Of a stretch of DNA of 64,000 nucleotides, positions 31,839 through 40,899 are shown in pieces (the first letter of the stretch is position 1; each line of letters starts with the position of its first letter). The DNA comes from CAVSEK01 sp963726975 (GTDB lineage Bacteria > Actinomycetota > Actinomycetes > Mycobacteriales > SCTD01): contig CAVSEK010000001.1 in NCBI GenBank assembly GCA_963726975.1, positions 248,001 to 312,000 of the forward strand. The letters are read 5' to 3'. The notes beneath the pieces are model-generated. The model saw only the letters and a list, made by a program, of their open reading frames with translations, did not search any database and had not been told where the DNA came from. Both the position numbers and the translations under genes were made by a program.

Positions 31839-31867
31839 GCGCCGCCCGGACGGGGTCCGGGCGGCGC
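31839..31867. terminator. bidirectional terminator between hydrolase gene and sahH
   Basis: Perfect 13-bp inverted repeat GCGCCGCCCGGAC / GTCCGGGCGGCGC with loop GGG, centred between the converging stops at 31819 and 31909. Confidence 0.85.
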
Positions 31868-31908
31868 GGTCGTACGGGGGTCGGGCTGGTGGTCGGGCTG
31901 GTGGTCGG

Positions 31909-33369
<1,461 letters not shown>

Positions 33370-33425
33370 GGGCGTCCTCTCGGGTGGGGGCGGGGTCAGG
33401 CGGCGGGGCGTCAGGCGGCGGGCTG

Positions 33426-33788
33426 TCAGGGGGCGAGCAGCTGCTGGTGCTTGTCCTGCTCGAAGGCGAGCCAGTCGGCGTCGGCCAGCGGCTCGGCGGC
33501 GGAGGTGGCCGGGCGGGCCGGGACCGCGTCGAACCAGGCGTCGAGCGCGCCGGCGAGGTCGGGCTCGCGGCGCAGGCGCAGCGCGACGGCCACGTCGCCG
33601 AGCTCGAGCCCGTGGGTGTCGAGCAGCCCGCGCAGCGTGCGCAGGCGCTGCAGCTGCTCCGGGCCGTACAGCCGGTAGCCCGAGGGCGAGCGCGGCGCGG
33701 TGACGAGGCCGAGCTGCTCGACGTAGCGCAGCATCCGGGGCGACCACCCGGTGGTGGTCGCCGCCTCGTGGATCGTCAGCGCCGTCAT
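33426..33788 (-). CDS. MerR-family transcriptional regulator
   Basis: A 120-aa MerR regulator. N-terminal winged HTH: LTIHEAATTTGWSPRMLRYVEQLGLVTAPRSPSGYRLYGPEQLQRLRTL (about 3-51). A helical dimerisation region follows (LLDTHGLELGDVAVALRLR), then a short tail with no Cys cluster, so metal sensing of the MerR/CueR type is unlikely. ATG 33788 lies 7 nt after a TAGGGT box (GTG at 33791 is an in-frame alternative); no Shine-Dalgarno sequence, so a leaderless mRNA is probable. Its position directly upstream of sahH (57 bp) suggests control of methyl-cycle genes, but this is inference. Confidence 0.85.
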   Translation of the reverse strand: MTALTIHEAATTTGWSPRMLRYVEQLGLVTAPRSPSGYRLYGPEQLQRLRTLRGLLDTHGLELGDVAVALRLRREPDLAGALDAWFDAVPARPATSAAEPLADADWLAFEQDKHQQLLAP

Positions 33789-33795
33789 CACGACG

Positions 33796-33801
33796 ACCCT
33801 A
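33796..33801 (-). promoter_or_regulatory. -10 box of a leaderless promoter (MerR gene)
   Basis: TAGGGT on the minus strand, 7 nt before ATG 33788. Just upstream, at 33842-33859, lies CTCACACG-CC-CGTGTCAG, a near-perfect palindrome that could bind a MerR dimer, though it overlaps the end of the neighbouring gene. Confidence 0.4.
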
Positions 33802-33842
33802 CCAGGGACGTGTCAGAGATGCCGCCCAGGGCGGTCATGCCC

Positions 33843-34643
33843 TCACACGCCCGTGTCAGCCCGCCGCCGGTCCAGCTGCGCCGCGTCGTGGGCGGTGACG
33901 ACCTCGAACCCGTCCGAGGCGTGCAGCGCGGCGAGCCGGGCGTGGTGGTCGGCGACCGCGCGCCGGTCCAGCGCGACGAGCTGCTCGAAGGCGAGCAGCG
34001 CGCGGTTCCGCGGGACCGCCGGGTCGACCGTCGAGCCGTCGAAGGCCGCGTCCCCGGCGTGCACCAGCCAGCCGCTCCCCCCGCCCGGCCGGTCGGCGCG
34101 GACCGCCACCGCCGCGTGCCCGCGGCTGTGCCCCGGCATGGGCACCAGCGCGAAGCGCTCGTCGAGCCCGTCCAGGGCGTACGCCTCGGCGAAGCCCTCC
34201 CAGGGCTCCCCCGGCCCCCCGTAGGTCCGCCAGCGCGGACCGTGCGCCCACTGCGCCCGGCGGTAGCGGGCGCGCTCGCGGGGCGCCGGGTGCGTCGCCG
34301 CCCGGTGCTCCGCAGCCGTGGTGTGCACGACCGCGTGCGGGAAGTCGGCCAGCCCGCCGGCGTGGTCGAGGTCGAGGTGGGTGAGCACGACGTGCCGCAC
34401 GTCCTCGACCCGGTGGCCGAGCGCCTCGACCTGCCGGGCCGCGGTGTGCCCGGGGGCCAGCGCCGCGCGCAGCAGGTGGCGCGACGGGCCGAGCCGGCGC
34501 GCGGGCTCGGCGACGTCCTGCAGCCCGAAGCCGCTGTCGACGAGGACGAGCCCGTCGTCGGCCTCGCACAGCAGCACGTGGGCGACCAGCCGCCCGACGA
34601 CCAGCGGGTGCATCGGTCCGCAGTCCAGGGAGTGCACGCGCAC
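33843..34643 (-). CDS. metallo-beta-lactamase-fold hydrolase, lactonase-like
   Basis: A 266-aa MBL-fold enzyme. The metal motif reads HLDLDH in VVLTHLDLDHAGGLADF: the HxHxDH consensus has Asp in place of the second His, as in a subset of lactonase-like MBL proteins. Later ligands appear in MPGHSRGHAAV (His), LVHAGDAAFDGS (Asp) and the C-terminal ADHHARLAAL/VVTAHD region. This order resembles N-acyl-homoserine-lactonase-like proteins. GTG 34643 begins 1 nt after the stop of the adenosylhomocysteinase-like gene, with GGAGG inside that gene's end, so translation is coupled. This suggests a substrate linked to homocysteine or adenosine products; the true substrate is unknown. A small CCGCC-CAG-GGCGG hairpin (33822-33834) follows the stop. 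Confidence 0.88.
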   Translation of the reverse strand: MRVHSLDCGPMHPLVVGRLVAHVLLCEADDGLVLVDSGFGLQDVAEPARRLGPSRHLLRAALAPGHTAARQVEALGHRVEDVRHVVLTHLDLDHAGGLADFPHAVVHTTAAEHRAATHPAPRERARYRRAQWAHGPRWRTYGGPGEPWEGFAEAYALDGLDERFALVPMPGHSRGHAAVAVRADRPGGGSGWLVHAGDAAFDGSTVDPAVPRNRALLAFEQLVALDRRAVADHHARLAALHASDGFEVVTAHDAAQLDRRRADTGV

Positions 34644-34644
34644 G

Positions 34645-35889
34645 TCAGGGCCTCCAGGTCGAGAGGTAGGCGGTCTGGGCGGGGGTGAGGGCGTCGAGCT
34701 CGACGTGCACGGCCGACAGCCGGGTGCGGGCCACCTCGGCATCGAGCTCGGCGGGCACCTCGTGCACCCCGGGCGCCAGCGCCGGCCCGAGCGCCAGCCG
34801 CTCCAGCACGAGGGCCTGGACCGCGAAGCTGACGTCCATGACCGCCGGCGGGTGGCCGTCGGCCGCCGAGAGGTTGACCAGCCGCCCCTCGGCGAGCAGC
34901 AGCACGCGGCGGCCGTCGGCGAGCACGTGCTCGTCGACGTACGGGCGCACCCGCCGCACCTCGACCGCGGCCGCGCGCAGCGCCCTGACGTCGACCTCCA
35001 CGTCGAAGTGGCCGGCGTTCGCCAGCACGGCGCCGTCGCGCAGCAGCGGCAGGTGCTCGGCCGCCACCACGCCCGGACAGCCGGTCGCGGTGAGGACGAC
35101 GTCGGCGAGCGGGGCGGCCTGCGCCATCGGCAGCACGCGGTGGCCGTCGAGCAGCGCCTCGAGCGCCCGCAGCGGGTCGACCTCGGTGACGACGACGCTG
35201 GCGCCCAGCCCGCGGGCCCGCTCGGCGATCCCCCGGCCGCACCACCCGTAGCCCGCGACGACGACCGTCGCGCCCGCGAGCAGCGTGCCCGTCGTGCGGA
35301 TGACCGCGTCCAGCGCCGACTGCCCGGTGCCGTGGCGGTTGGCCACGAGCCGCTGGGTCGCCGTGTCGTTGACCGCGACGACCGGCAGCCACAGCGCGCC
35401 GTCGGCGGCCATCTGGCGCAGCCGCAGCACCCCGGTCGTCGTCTCCTCGACGCCCGCCCGCACGCCCGGCCGCAGCTCCGGGCGGCGCTGCAGCACCTGC
35501 ACGAGGTCGCACCCGTCGTCGAGCACGAGCGCCGGGCGTGCCTCGAGCACGCTCGCCAGCTGCCGGGCGTGCGTCGCCCGGTCGGCGCCCTGGCGCGCCG
35601 CCACCGCCACGCCCTCGGTCGCCAGCGCCGCCGCCACGTCGTCCTGCGTCGACAGCGGGTTGGACGCCGCCAGGTGCAGCTGCGCGCCGGCCTGCACCAG
35701 GGTGCGGGCGAGCACGCCGGTCTCCGGCGTGACGTGCATGCAGGCGGCGACCCGGACCCCCGCCAGGGGCCGCTCGCGCCCGAGCCGCGCCCTCAGCCGG
35801 GCGAGCACCGGCATCGCGCGCTCGGCGTAGTCGACGCGGGCGGCGCCCGCACCGGCGAGCACCGGGTCGTACGGGGGGTCGTCGGGCAC
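34645..35889 (-). CDS. adenosylhomocysteinase-like protein, short (Thermotoga/archaeal-like) form
   Basis: A 414-aa second member of the adenosylhomocysteinase family, clearly different from the 486-aa SahH nearby. Seen: CMHVTPETGVLARTLVQAG, HLAASNPLSTQDDVAAAL, LDDGCDLVQVL, GVEETTTGVLRLRQM, VVAVNDTATQRLVANRHGTGQS, the NAD site VVVAGYGWCGRGIAERA, TEVDPLRALEALLDGH, LANAGHFDVEVDV and NLSAADGHPPAVMDVSFA. GYGWCGRGIA and SNPLSTQDDVAAAL are hallmarks I associate with the short thermophile/archaeal type. It lacks the C-terminal KYKS/YYRY-type tail; it ends YLSTWRP. Some short-form members act on S-inosylhomocysteine. GTG 35889 follows CAGGGT by 6 nt. Coupled to the MBL-fold gene. Confidence 0.9.
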   Translation of the reverse strand: MPDDPPYDPVLAGAGAARVDYAERAMPVLARLRARLGRERPLAGVRVAACMHVTPETGVLARTLVQAGAQLHLAASNPLSTQDDVAAALATEGVAVAARQGADRATHARQLASVLEARPALVLDDGCDLVQVLQRRPELRPGVRAGVEETTTGVLRLRQMAADGALWLPVVAVNDTATQRLVANRHGTGQSALDAVIRTTGTLLAGATVVVAGYGWCGRGIAERARGLGASVVVTEVDPLRALEALLDGHRVLPMAQAAPLADVVLTATGCPGVVAAEHLPLLRDGAVLANAGHFDVEVDVRALRAAAVEVRRVRPYVDEHVLADGRRVLLLAEGRLVNLSAADGHPPAVMDVSFAVQALVLERLALGPALAPGVHEVPAELDAEVARTRLSAVHVELDALTPAQTAYLSTWRP

Positions 35890-35965
35890 CCGGCCACCCT
35901 GCCACTCCCGGCTGCGGGCACGCCCGAGCCGTAGGGTCCGCACAGCCGCACCCCGAGGAGCTCCT

Positions 35966-36412
35966 GTGATCGACGTCGCCGCCCGCCTGCACGACTCCCC
36001 CGGCTTCGTGGGGCTGCTGGCCCCGCGGGTGCTCGAGACCGGCCGCGACGGCGCCCGGCTGCGCCTGGACGCCGGACCCGAGCTGCACAACCACGTCGGC
36101 GGCCCGCACGCGGCGGTGATCTTCGGGCTCGGCGAGACCGCTGCCTTCGCCGTGCTGCTCGAGGTCTTCGGCGACCTCGTCGAGGCCGGCGCGGTGCCGC
36201 TGGTGAAGGGCTCGCAGATCGCCTACTCCGACATCGCCACCGGGCCGCTGCTCGCCGAGGCCGCCCTGCAGGGCGACGAGGCGGGGGCGCGGGCGTCGTA
36301 CGACGCGCGCGGCAGCGCCAGCTTCCCCGTCGAGGTCGTCTTCCGCCGCGAGGCCGACGGCGGTGAGACGGCGCGCGCGACGTACGTCATGGCGGTCAAG
36401 CGGATGTCCTGA
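35966..36412 (+). CDS. hotdog-fold thioesterase-like protein (DUF4442/PaaI type)
   Basis: A 148-aa single hotdog domain: DVAARLHDSPGFVGLLAPRVLET, then HNHVGGPHAAVIFGLGETAAFAVLLEVFGD (the long central helix with HVGG motif), and beta strands VPLVKGSQIAYSDIATGPLLAEA and FPVEVVFRREADGGETARATYVMAVK. DUF4442 proteins are presumed acyl-CoA thioesterases, acting as dimers or tetramers. GTG 35966 has GAGGAG 5 nt upstream. A TAGGGT box lies about 30 nt further upstream. Divergent from the adenosylhomocysteinase-like gene; converges on the CDF gene with 10 bp between stops. Confidence 0.85.
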   Translation: MIDVAARLHDSPGFVGLLAPRVLETGRDGARLRLDAGPELHNHVGGPHAAVIFGLGETAAFAVLLEVFGDLVEAGAVPLVKGSQIAYSDIATGPLLAEAALQGDEAGARASYDARGSASFPVEVVFRREADGGETARATYVMAVKRMS

Positions 36413-36422
36413 GGACGGCAGC

Positions 36423-37349
36423 TCAGGGACGGGCGGCGCTCCGGTCGAGGTCGGGCTCGAGGTACATGACGCGGGCCCGCGGCTCGGCGGCCCGGACCCG
36501 TGCCTCGGCCTCGTCGATGGCGCCGGCGACGCCGCGGACGTCCAGGTCGCCCTCGAGGGAGATCTTCGCCGCGACGAGCAGCTCGTCGGGGCCGAGGTGC
36601 ATCGTGCGCAGGTGCAGGACGCGGGCGACGCCGTCGCCGGTCAACGCCCCGCGGATGCGCGCGACCGCCGCCTTGCTCGCCGCCTCCCCCACCAGCAGGC
36701 TCTTCATCTCCACCGCGAGCACGACGGCGACGACGAGCAGCAGCACGCCGATCGCCAGGGTGCCGACGGCGTCCCAGCGCGGTTCGTCGGTCGCCAGCGC
36801 CAGCCCGACCCCGGCGAAGGCGAAGACCAGGCCGAGCAGCGCCGCGCAGTCCTCGAGCAGCACCACCGGCAGCTCGGGCACCTTGGCGTGCCGCACGAAG
36901 CCCCACCAGCTGTCGTCGCCCTTGAGCGGTCGCGACTCCTGGACGGCCTTGCGGAAGCTGAAGCCCTCCGCGACGATCGCGAAGGCCAGGATGCCCAGGG
37001 CCACCCCCGCGCTCTCGACGGCCTCGGGCTCGTGCAGCTTGTGGTAGCCCTCGTAGAGGGAGAACAGCCCGCCGACGCTGAAGAGCACCAGGGCGACGAC
37101 GAAGGCGTAGAAGTAGCGGTCGCGGCCGTAGCCGAAGGGGTGCTCCTCGTCGGCGTCGCGCTGCGCGCGCTTCTTGCCGACCAGCAGCAGGCCCTGGTTG
37201 CCGGAGTCGGCGACCGAGTGCACGGACTCGGCCAGCATCGAGCTCGAGCCGGTGATGAGGAAGCCGACGAACTTCGCGACGGCGATGGTCAGGTTGGCTC
37301 CCAGCGCCGCGAGGATGGCGCCGCTGCCGTGACCCTCGCTGCTGGTCAC
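36423..37349 (-). CDS. cation diffusion facilitator family transporter
   Basis: A 308-aa CDF exporter for divalent metal ions (Zn, Fe, Mn or Co) using proton exchange. Six TM helices; the family metal site is seen as SSSMLAESVHSVADSGNQGLLLVG in TM2 and LLEDCAALLGLVFAFAGVGLA in TM5. A cytoplasmic domain follows (GALTGDGVARVLHLRTMHLGPDELLVAAKISLEG). The HPFGYGRDRYFYAFV loop is typical of the subgroup close to eukaryotic SLC30A9/ZnT9. GTG 37349 overlaps the SIS gene stop (GTGA), so the gene is the last of the manB-region operon. Metal specificity cannot be told. Confidence 0.93.
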   Translation of the reverse strand: MTSSEGHGSGAILAALGANLTIAVAKFVGFLITGSSSMLAESVHSVADSGNQGLLLVGKKRAQRDADEEHPFGYGRDRYFYAFVVALVLFSVGGLFSLYEGYHKLHEPEAVESAGVALGILAFAIVAEGFSFRKAVQESRPLKGDDSWWGFVRHAKVPELPVVLLEDCAALLGLVFAFAGVGLALATDEPRWDAVGTLAIGVLLLVVAVVLAVEMKSLLVGEAASKAAVARIRGALTGDGVARVLHLRTMHLGPDELLVAAKISLEGDLDVRGVAGAIDEAEARVRAAEPRARVMYLEPDLDRSAARP

Positions 37350-38488
37350 TGTCGGGTCCTGTCCTTGAGGGCGGCGATGGCCGCGACGGGGGTCGGGTCG
37401 GTGCCCTGCGCGAGGGCGAGGTAGGCGCTGGCGAAGTCGGTGAGGCCCACCAGGGAGGCGAGGCGGGCCGGCGCCGAGCGGCCCGAGGCCTGCAGCGCGC
37501 TCACGCCGACCCCGCGCTCGCGGGCGAGCCCCGCGCAGACGTCGGCGCGGCGGGCGACCCGTGGCAGCTCGCCGTCCTCGCGGAGCAGCACCAGCCGCAC
37601 GTGCACCGGCTCGGGCTCGTCGGCGCGGTCGCGGAACAGGTCCGAGGTCGCCGGCGACCCGCCGCCCCAGGGCCCGTCGAGGGCGACGACCTGGTTGTGC
37701 CCGGCCTCCGGCAGGACGCCCCACGCGGCGGGCAGCGCGGCGTTCTCGTTGAGCTGGCAGGCGAAGCGGTAGGCGGCGGCGCCGGTGAGCGGCGAGGCGC
37801 CCCAGACGACCGGCAGCGCCCCGTCGAGCTCGAGGGCGAGGGCCTTGCCGGGGTTCATGACGCTGTCGCTGTCCGGCCGGCACGTGGCGGCGACCTGCTC
37901 CAGGACGGTCGCGGTCTCCTCCAGGTCCTCCGGCGCGGCGCGCAGCAGCCCCAGGGCGTCGCCGGCGACGAGCAGCGGCACCGACAGCGACCAGACCGAC
38001 GCCCGAGGCTGGCGGCCCTGCGTCACGGGGACGAACAGCGCGCGACCACGACCGGCGAGGTCCTCGACGGGCGAGCCGGCTGCCCCGACGACGAGCAGGC
38101 GGCAGCCGCGGCGCACCGCCTCCTCCAGGGCCGACAGGGTCTCCTCGGTCCGGCCCGAGCACGACACGGCGACGACCAGGTCGGCCGCCCCCACCCAGGC
38201 CGGCAGGCCGAAGCCCCGCCAGGTGAGCACGGGCACCGGGCACGAGGTCCCGGCGACCGCGGCCAGCACGTCGCCGGCGATCCCGGAGCCGCCGAGCCCG
38301 CACACCACGACCGCCCGGGGCCGACCCTCGTCGCGCAGGCCGCGCACGCCGGCCTCGGCCGACAGCGTCGCGGCCTCGCGCACCTGCCCGGCGCCGGAGG
38401 CGACCGCGCGCAGCATGTCCTCGGGGTCCGCCGCGAGCAGCGCCGCGGGGTCGTCGAGGACCGCCGTGGGACCGACCTGGCTCGTCAT
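37346..38488 (-). CDS. SIS-domain phosphoglucose/phosphomannose isomerase-like protein
   Basis: A 380-aa double-SIS protein of the bifunctional phosphoglucose/phosphomannose isomerase family. SIS domain 1 has VVCGLGGSGIAGDVLAAV, SCSGRTEETLSAL and VVGAAGSP. The second half contains NPGKALALELDGALPVVWGASPLTGAAAYRFACQLNENAALPA with the catalytic Glu/His region LPEAGHNQVVAL. It probably interconverts fructose-6-P with mannose-6-P (or glucose-6-P) beside the phosphomannomutase ManB, feeding GDP-mannose synthesis. The order Trm112-like, SIS, CDF downstream of manB is common in actinobacteria. GTG 38488 starts 7 bp after the Trm112-like stop; the stop overlaps the CDF start. Confidence 0.88.
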   Translation of the reverse strand: MTSQVGPTAVLDDPAALLAADPEDMLRAVASGAGQVREAATLSAEAGVRGLRDEGRPRAVVVCGLGGSGIAGDVLAAVAGTSCPVPVLTWRGFGLPAWVGAADLVVAVSCSGRTEETLSALEEAVRRGCRLLVVGAAGSPVEDLAGRGRALFVPVTQGRQPRASVWSLSVPLLVAGDALGLLRAAPEDLEETATVLEQVAATCRPDSDSVMNPGKALALELDGALPVVWGASPLTGAAAYRFACQLNENAALPAAWGVLPEAGHNQVVALDGPWGGGSPATSDLFRDRADEPEPVHVRLVLLREDGELPRVARRADVCAGLARERGVGVSALQASGRSAPARLASLVGLTDFASAYLALAQGTDPTPVAAIAALKDRTRQ

Positions 38489-38495
38489 CAGCCGG

Positions 38496-38666
38496 TCACG
38501 AGGGGGTGCGGGCCTCGTCGACCAGCAGGACCGGGATGTCGTCGCGCACCGGGTAGGCGAGCCCGCACCCGGTGCACACCAGCTCCTCGGCGGCCTCGTC
38601 GGCGCGCAGCGGCGAGCGGCAGGCCGGGCAGGCGAGGATCTCGAGCAGGGCGGCGTCCACCTTCAT
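38496..38666 (-). CDS. Trm112-family small zinc-binding protein
   Basis: A 56-aa Trm112/UPF0434 protein: LLEILACPACRSPLRADEAAEELVCTGCGLAYPVRDDIPVLLVDEA. The CPAC and CTGC pairs make a zinc ribbon and IPVLL is the family signature. Eukaryotic Trm112 activates methyltransferases; the bacterial role is not established. ATG 38666 lies 7 nt after TAGGCT (minus strand) with no ribosome binding site, so it is probably leaderless. Head of the Trm112-SIS-CDF operon. Confidence 0.93.
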   Translation of the reverse strand: MKVDAALLEILACPACRSPLRADEAAEELVCTGCGLAYPVRDDIPVLLVDEARTPS

Positions 38667-38673
38667 GCGGCGC

Positions 38674-38679
38674 AGCCTA
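38674..38679 (-). promoter_or_regulatory. -10 box of a leaderless promoter (Trm112-like gene)
   Basis: TAGGCT on the minus strand, 7 nt before ATG 38666. Confidence 0.45.
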
Positions 38680-38685
38680 CGCAGC

Positions 38686-38722
38686 CGGTCAGCCCGGTCG
38701 AGCCCGGTCAGCCCGGTCAGCC
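38686..38722. repeat. short tandem repeat CGGTCAGCC between manB and the Trm112-like gene
   Basis: Four units of CGGTCAGCC (the second with one extra base) spanning the manB stop. Minor; may have arisen by slippage. Confidence 0.6.
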
Positions 38723-40072
38723 GCGGATGACGGCGAGCGCCTCGTCGCGCACCCGGGCGGTGCTCGCCTCGTCGGGGGCCTCGACGTTGAGCCGCAGCAG
38801 CGGCTCGGTGTTGCTGGCGCGCACGTTGAACCAGGTGCCGCCGCCGAGGTCGACGGTGAGCCCGTCGAGCTCGTCGAGGTCGGCGTCGGCGTACCGCTGC
38901 TTGAGCGCGGCCACCTTCGCCGCGGCGTCGTCGACCCGGGAGTTGATCTCGCCGCTCGCGACGTAGCGCGCGAACGGCGCGAGCAGGTCCGACAGGGTGC
39001 CGTCGTGGGTGCCGAGCGCGGCGAGGGCGTGCAGCGCCGCGAGCATCCCGCTGTCGGCGCCCCAGAAGTCGCGGAAGTAGAAGTGGCCCGAGTGCTCGCC
39101 GCCGAAGACCGCGCCGGTGCGGGCCATCTCGGCCTTGATGAAGGAGTGCCCGACCCGGGTGCGGACCGGCTCGCCGCCGTTCTCCCGGACGACCTCGGGC
39201 ACGACCCGGCTGGTGATGAGGTTGTGGATGATGGTCGAGCCGGGCTCCTTGGCGAGCTCGCGGGTCGCGATGAGGGCGGTGAGCACCGACGGGGAGACGA
39301 TCTCGCCGCGCTCGTCGATGACGAAGCAGCGGTCGGCGTCGCCGTCGAAGGCCAGGCCGAGGTCGGCCCCGACCTCGCGCACCCGCGCCTGCAGGTCGGC
39401 GGTGTTGGCGGGGTCGATGGGGTTGGCCTCGTGGTTCGGGAAGCTCCCGTCGAGCTCGAAGTACATCTGCTCGACCTCGAGCGGAAGTCCCTCGAAGGTC
39501 ACGGGCACGGTGAGCCCGCCCATCCCGTTGCCCGCGTCGACGACGACCTTGAGCGGGCGGACCTGCTCGATCCCCGGCACGAGGGACTTCATGTAGGCCG
39601 CGTAGTCGGCCAGCAGGTCGCGGGTCTCCAGCCCGCCCCGCTCCCCCGCGGTCGGCACCTCGCCGGCGTCGAGGAAGCCCTCGGCCGCCTCGCGGATGTC
39701 GCGCAGCCCGGTGTCCTGGCCGATCGGCTTCGCGCCCGCCAGGCACATCTTGATGCCGTTGTACTCCGCCGGGTTGTGGCTGGCGGTGAACATCGCCCCG
39801 GGCACGTCCAGCGTGCCGGCGGCGTAGTAGAGCAGGTCGGTCGAGCCCTGCCCGGCGTCGACGACGTCGGTGCCCTGGGCGCGCGCGCCGTCGGCGAACG
39901 CCTGGGACAGCTCGACGCCCGACTCGCGCATGTCGCGCGCGAGCACGATCCGCGGCGCCCCGGTGAAGCGGGCGAAGGCCGCACCGAGCGCCCGGCAGGT
40001 GTCGGCGTCGAGCTGGTCCGGCACGGTGCCGCGGACGTCGTAGGCCTTGACGATGTTCGACAGGTCGGTCAC
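38717..40072 (-). CDS. manB: phosphomannomutase/phosphoglucomutase ManB
   Basis: A 451-aa alpha-D-phosphohexomutase converting mannose-6-P to mannose-1-P (and probably the glucose forms). Four-domain layout: AYDVRGTVPDQL at the N-terminus, the phosphoserine loop TASHNP (Ser about 98), metal-binding DGDADR in LAFDGDADRCFVID, sugar-binding GGEHSGHFYF and the phosphate-binding C-terminal domain with RASNTEPLLRLNVEA. The product is used by ManC (62632-63686) to make GDP-mannose for envelope glycans. GTG 40072 lies 6 nt after TAGGGT with no Shine-Dalgarno site. Complete and in frame. Confidence 0.96.
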   Translation of the reverse strand: MTDLSNIVKAYDVRGTVPDQLDADTCRALGAAFARFTGAPRIVLARDMRESGVELSQAFADGARAQGTDVVDAGQGSTDLLYYAAGTLDVPGAMFTASHNPAEYNGIKMCLAGAKPIGQDTGLRDIREAAEGFLDAGEVPTAGERGGLETRDLLADYAAYMKSLVPGIEQVRPLKVVVDAGNGMGGLTVPVTFEGLPLEVEQMYFELDGSFPNHEANPIDPANTADLQARVREVGADLGLAFDGDADRCFVIDERGEIVSPSVLTALIATRELAKEPGSTIIHNLITSRVVPEVVRENGGEPVRTRVGHSFIKAEMARTGAVFGGEHSGHFYFRDFWGADSGMLAALHALAALGTHDGTLSDLLAPFARYVASGEINSRVDDAAAKVAALKQRYADADLDELDGLTVDLGGGTWFNVRASNTEPLLRLNVEAPDEASTARVRDEALAVIRG

Positions 40073-40078
40073 GCGCCG

Positions 40079-40084
40079 ACCCTA
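40079..40084 (-). promoter_or_regulatory. -10 box of a leaderless promoter (manB)
   Basis: TAGGGT on the minus strand, 6 nt before GTG 40072; only 35 bp separate manB from the upstream zinc-ribbon gene. Confidence 0.45.
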
Positions 40085-40107
40085 GACCCCGCGCCGGGGC
40101 GTCCGGG

Positions 40108-40317
40108 TCAGGGCTTGTGCTTCTTCGCCTTCGTCAGGACGGTGCTGATGTCCAGCAGCCGGCCGGCCTGCGTCCAGGCCTTGTGCTCGCAGCTGTGGCA
40201 CGACGCGAAGTCGACCAGCGAGCCGTCGGTGAGGGTCATGCTGATGGCGGTCACCCGCCGGCTCGAGCAGGCCGGGCAGGTGGTCAGCTCACGGGCGGGG
40301 GTCGTCACGAGGGACAC
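40108..40317 (-). CDS. small zinc-ribbon protein of unknown function
   Basis: A 69-aa protein with two Cys pairs, CPACSSRR and CHSCEHKAW, forming a probable zinc ribbon, and a basic end (TKAKKHKP). I do not recognise a characterised homologue. GTG 40317 has GGAG 5 nt upstream. It sits between DUF3499 and manB, a conserved place for a small zinc-ribbon gene in actinobacteria. May bind nucleic acid or a partner protein (inference). Confidence 0.75.
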   Translation of the reverse strand: MSLVTTPARELTTCPACSSRRVTAISMTLTDGSLVDFASCHSCEHKAWTQAGRLLDISTVLTKAKKHKP

Positions 40318-40385
40318 GGGGGCTCCAGCGTTCGGGGACGGGCACCTCCCGCGTCGTCGCCCGGCGCTGCCGGCTGTACGCCGCC

Positions 40386-40419
40386 GGGCCCGGGTGGTCC
40401 GAAGGGACCACACCCGGCC
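40386..40419 (-). terminator. terminator hairpin after the DUF3499 gene
   Basis: GGGCCCGGGTGGTCC - GAAG - GGACCACACCCGGCC: long imperfect stem with small bulges and a tetraloop, in the 146-bp gap downstream of the DUF3499 stop. Confidence 0.65.
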
Positions 40420-40463
40420 GCGGTCCGGACCACGGCCGACTGGCCCGGCGGGCGAGCAGGGGC

Positions 40464-40820
40464 TCAGCCCGGGCTGGGCACCGCCCGCAGGTGGCCGCGC
40501 CGTCCCGCGCTGTCGCGGCCCGGAGCCGCAGCCGGCCCGCGGCCGGGCCGGGCCGCCTCCCGCACGGCGTCGGCGAGCGCGGTGAGGTCGTCCGACGAGC
40601 GGGGCAGCACCAGCGTCGGGTCGGCGGCGTGCCGCACGACCTCCCACCCGCGGGGGGCGGTGAGCCGCTCGGCGTGCCCGGAGCACAGGTCGTAGCAGTG
40701 CGGCTCGGCGTGCGTGGCGAGCGGACCCACGACGGCCGTGGAGTCGGCGTAGACGTAGGTGAGCGTCGCGACCGCGGGCAGGCCGCACGCGGTGCGCGAG
40801 CAGCGCCGGACAGGGCTCAC
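40464..40820 (-). CDS. DUF3499 family protein
   Basis: A 118-aa actinobacterial DUF3499 protein: RRCSRTACGLPAVATLTYVYADSTAVVGPL, then HAEPHCYDLCSGHAERLTAPRGWEVVR. The four Cys with His suggest one zinc site. Function unknown; orthologues sit between a metallopeptidase-family gene and manB, as here. GTG 40820 is 8 nt after TACCGT (minus strand; ACGGTA at 40829-40834) with no ribosome binding site. Divergent from the metallopeptidase-family gene. Confidence 0.9.
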   Translation of the reverse strand: MSPVRRCSRTACGLPAVATLTYVYADSTAVVGPLATHAEPHCYDLCSGHAERLTAPRGWEVVRHAADPTLVLPRSSDDLTALADAVREAARPGRGPAAAPGRDSAGRRGHLRAVPSPG

Positions 40821-40828
40821 GGCGAGGG

Positions 40829-40892
40829 ACGGTAGCCGCTCCGGGCCCCGTGCGCCGCGCGCGCCGCTCCGGGACCCGCCGCGGGTTAGCCT
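40829..40892. promoter_or_regulatory. divergent leaderless promoter region
   Basis: Minus strand TACCGT (40829-40834) lies 8 nt before the DUF3499 GTG; plus strand TAGCCT (40887-40892) lies 7 nt before the GTG at 40900. Neither gene has a Shine-Dalgarno sequence. Confidence 0.4.
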
Positions 40893-40899
40893 CCTGCGC

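Noticed and set aside
33370..33425. SAH or SAM riboswitch before sahH
   Set aside because: The gap is only 56 bp of G-rich sequence without a recognisable pseudoknot or conserved core, and the upstream gene is on the same strand.
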